Origin: CAYJAD01 sp964372165
GTDB lineage: Bacteria; Desulfobacterota; Desulfovibrionia; Desulfovibrionales; Desulfovibrionaceae
Length of the DNA stretch: 6,469 bases
Direction of reading: 5' to 3'
NCBI GenBank assembly: GCA_964372165.1
Contig: CAYJPT010000131.1
Coordinates: forward strand, 1-6,469
In this document: piece after piece, positions 5,226-6,469 of the stretch
Layout of the letters: each line of letters opens with the position of its first letter
Numbering within the stretch: the stretch's first letter is position 1
Made by a program: the position numbers and the translations under genes
Notes under the pieces: generated by a model
Told to the model about the DNA's origin: nothing
The model's input: only the letters and a program-made list of their open reading frames with translations
Database searches by the model: none

Positions 5226-6323
5226 ATGGGCTTTTCTTTTATAAAACACAATACTAACATTGACTTTGTGGGCAAACGCAAATTTGCTTATATTATATCA
5301 ATAATATTCATCTTAGTGGGCTTTGGCTATATGGGCTTACAAGGTGGGGCAAAGCTTGGTATTGATTTTGCCGGTGGTGTTATTGTTCAGGTTAAATTTG
5401 CAAATCCTGTTGATGATAACACTTTGAAAAATAGCCTAGATATTCCTGAATTACCGGGTATTTCTACGCAACGTTTTGGTGACGGTGGGCGTGACTACTT
5501 ATTACGTTTTTCCACTCTTGATGCCAATGGCTTGGAATTACGTAATAATGTTGAAAAGGCCTTAGCTAAAGCCTTTCCAGATAATAAAGTTAGTATTGAA
5601 CGCCTTGAGCAAGTGGGACCAAAGGTTGGTGCAGATTTAACAAATAAAGCTCTTGAGGCAATGTATTATGCAACATTGCTTATTGCCGTATATATTTCTG
5701 GTCGTTTTGAGCAACGCTGGATGACTGCTGCACTTATGTCAGCGGTACTTTGGGGTGGCATGTATGGTATGAGTTATACTGGCCTTGGAATGGGCTGGTT
5801 GGTACTTGCTGCTCTTGGTTTGACTATTGCCACTTGTTGGAAATTGCGTCTTAATTTTGCATTGGGAGCTGTGGTAGGTCTATTGCATGACGTTGCTATT
5901 ACACTTGGCTTATTGACACTTTTAGGGCGAGAGATTGACTTAAATGTTGTGGCAGCACTGCTTACCTTAGTTGGCTATTCGTTAAATGATACCATTATCG
6001 TATATGATCGTGTGCGTGAAAACTTGAAAAATATGCGTAGTAAGGCTTTGCCTGATATAATTAATACCAGCGTTAACCAAACGCTTAGCCGTACCATACT
6101 TACCAGTGGTACAACACTTGCTGCAACCTTGGCGCTTTTGCTGTTGGGTGGTGGTGTTATACATGACTTTGCTTTAACAATGCTAATTGGTGTTGTAGTT
6201 GGTACTTTTTCATCTGTGTATGTATCATCAGCTTTACTTATGGCTCTTGGGGATACTCAATCTTACATTCGTGAAGATAAGGATGAAGAATATGAACGCC
6301 CTGGTGAGCACGGTGTTGTTTAA
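5226..6323 (+). CDS. secF: Protein translocase subunit SecF with an extra two-helix insert
   Basis: SecF completes the SecDF complex. The 365-residue protein begins MGFSFIKHNTNIDFVGKR, has a first helix at about 19-37, then LGIDFAGGVIVQV (44-56) and a periplasmic domain to about 140. The core motifs are GPKVGADL (131-138), ALGAVVGLLHDVAIT (212-226) and VGYSLNDTIIVYDRVREN (249-266, with D255 and D261). Last helices lie near 286-307 and 313-340, followed by an acidic tail. Between RFEQRW (160-165) and LRLNFALGA (207-215), where SecF normally runs on directly, there are about 42 extra residues with two hydrophobic stretches (about 167-184 and 189-206). Eight helices are therefore predicted instead of six, which preserves topology. 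E. coli SecF has 323 residues, consistent with such an insert. The ribosome site AAGGAAG (5210-5216) overlaps the secD stop, and the gap is 14 bases, so the two genes are cotranscribed and probably translationally coupled. Confidence 0.97.
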   Translation: MGFSFIKHNTNIDFVGKRKFAYIISIIFILVGFGYMGLQGGAKLGIDFAGGVIVQVKFANPVDDNTLKNSLDIPELPGISTQRFGDGGRDYLLRFSTLDANGLELRNNVEKALAKAFPDNKVSIERLEQVGPKVGADLTNKALEAMYYATLLIAVYISGRFEQRWMTAALMSAVLWGGMYGMSYTGLGMGWLVLAALGLTIATCWKLRLNFALGAVVGLLHDVAITLGLLTLLGREIDLNVVAALLTLVGYSLNDTIIVYDRVRENLKNMRSKALPDIINTSVNQTLSRTILTSGTTLAATLALLLLGGGVIHDFALTMLIGVVVGTFSSVYVSSALLMALGDTQSYIREDKDEEYERPGEHGVV

Positions 6324-6381
6324 TTAGTCGATGACGGATGCTGAAAATGAGTAAAAAAATATAAATATATTGTATTGTAAT

Positions 6382-6401
6382 ATTAAGGAAATGCTGATTT
6401 A
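6382..6401 (+). repeat. Right copy of the edge repeat (terminal-repeat-like)
   Basis: ATTAAGGAAATGCTGATTTA matches 17 of 20 bases of the minus strand at 116-97. Past it come a hairpin pair (6394-6439) and GCAAAAAAAC (6457-6466), in the same order as similar strings at the left edge. It may be the left terminal repeat of a mobile element that continues beyond the window. The overlap with a possible start codon at 6391 leaves a coding explanation open. Confidence 0.35.
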
Positions 6402-6469
6402 TTCTGCAAGCAGTATAAATCAGAAAGGCACACTGCCTTCATTCGCCCTGTGGGACGCAAAAAAACGTG
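6391..6469 (+). CDS. Possible N-terminal fragment of a gene cut by the window edge
   Basis: From ATG at 6391 a frame stays open for 26 codons to the edge, encoding MLIYSASSINQKG, then TLPSFALWDAKKR. The residue mix is protein-like but I do not recognise it. The only ribosome-site-like string (AAGGA) ends about two bases before the ATG, which is too close, and no other good start exists. If the repeat at 6382-6401 is a mobile-element end, this could be the start of a transposase or simply non-coding. It follows secF by 67 bases on the same strand. Confidence 0.3.
   Translation, partial: MLIYSASSINQKGTLPSFALWDAKKR
6394..6439. repeat. Two adjacent hairpins after secF
   Basis: CTGATTTATTCTGC (6394-6407) pairs with GCAGTATAAATCAG (6410-6423), 13 of 14 positions complementary with almost no loop. 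Next comes AAGGCA-CAC-TGCCTT (6425-6439), a perfect 6-bp stem. No T run follows on either strand, so a standard terminator is unlikely. They could be the sub-terminal structure of a mobile element, a small RNA, or an unconventional transcript end for the sec operon. Confidence 0.45.

Noticed and set aside
6339..6365. Eight-codon frame after secF (MLKMSKKI)
   Set aside because: It is too short, has no convincing ribosome site and lies in an A-rich run.
6440..6469. Start of a 6S-like or other structured RNA at the right edge
   Set aside because: A faint resemblance in CATTCGCCCTG and a CCC-TGT-GGG stem are far too little to support an RNA call.

Overview
The window looks like a piece of a low-GC Gram-negative chromosome, most likely a Desulfovibrionaceae-type anaerobe (a sulfate reducer or relative, possibly gut-associated). 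The evidence is the yajC-secD-secF order, a YajC that begins MFFESIAFAMG, a SecF carrying an extra hydrophobic insert, and an oxygen-sensitive radical-SAM sulfatase-maturase. The taxonomic assignment rests on remembered protein character and was not searched.

Layout. The left edge (1-112) holds a perfect hairpin and a short symmetric element ending at the stop codon of the first gene. On the minus strand, 113-1399 encodes an anaerobic sulfatase-maturating enzyme (anSME-type radical SAM/SPASM protein). A 463-bp AT-rich gap follows, holding its candidate promoter, a 12-bp inverted repeat in its leader and the terminator of the next gene. Also on the minus strand, 1863-2618 encodes a Crp/Fnr-superfamily regulator. 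It is preceded by a 35-codon small ORF (2611-2718) with a perfect ribosome binding site, whose end overlaps the regulator start by 8 nt. A roughly 400-bp AT-rich divergent region then holds dyads and candidate promoters for both directions. On the plus strand, yajC (3136-3498), secD (3631-5211) and secF (5226-6323) form the Sec accessory operon. The last 80 bases hold an open frame that runs off the window, two adjacent hairpins, and a near copy of the left-edge repeat in inverted orientation.

How the genes work together. YajC, SecD and SecF form the inner-membrane accessory complex that uses the proton motive force to help SecYEG export proteins. The maturase would convert a Cys or Ser of a sulfatase to formylglycine in the cytoplasm before export. 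No sulfatase is in the window, so its substrate is unknown. The Crp/Fnr-type regulator is an obvious candidate local regulator, but its effector and targets cannot be read from sequence.

The most noteworthy items are the small ORF coupled to the regulator gene, the two-helix insertion in SecF, the dyad cluster upstream of the regulator, and the matching inverted repeats at both edges, which may be ends of related mobile elements. I found no CRISPR array, tRNA, rRNA or complete insertion sequence, and no clear new multi-gene system.
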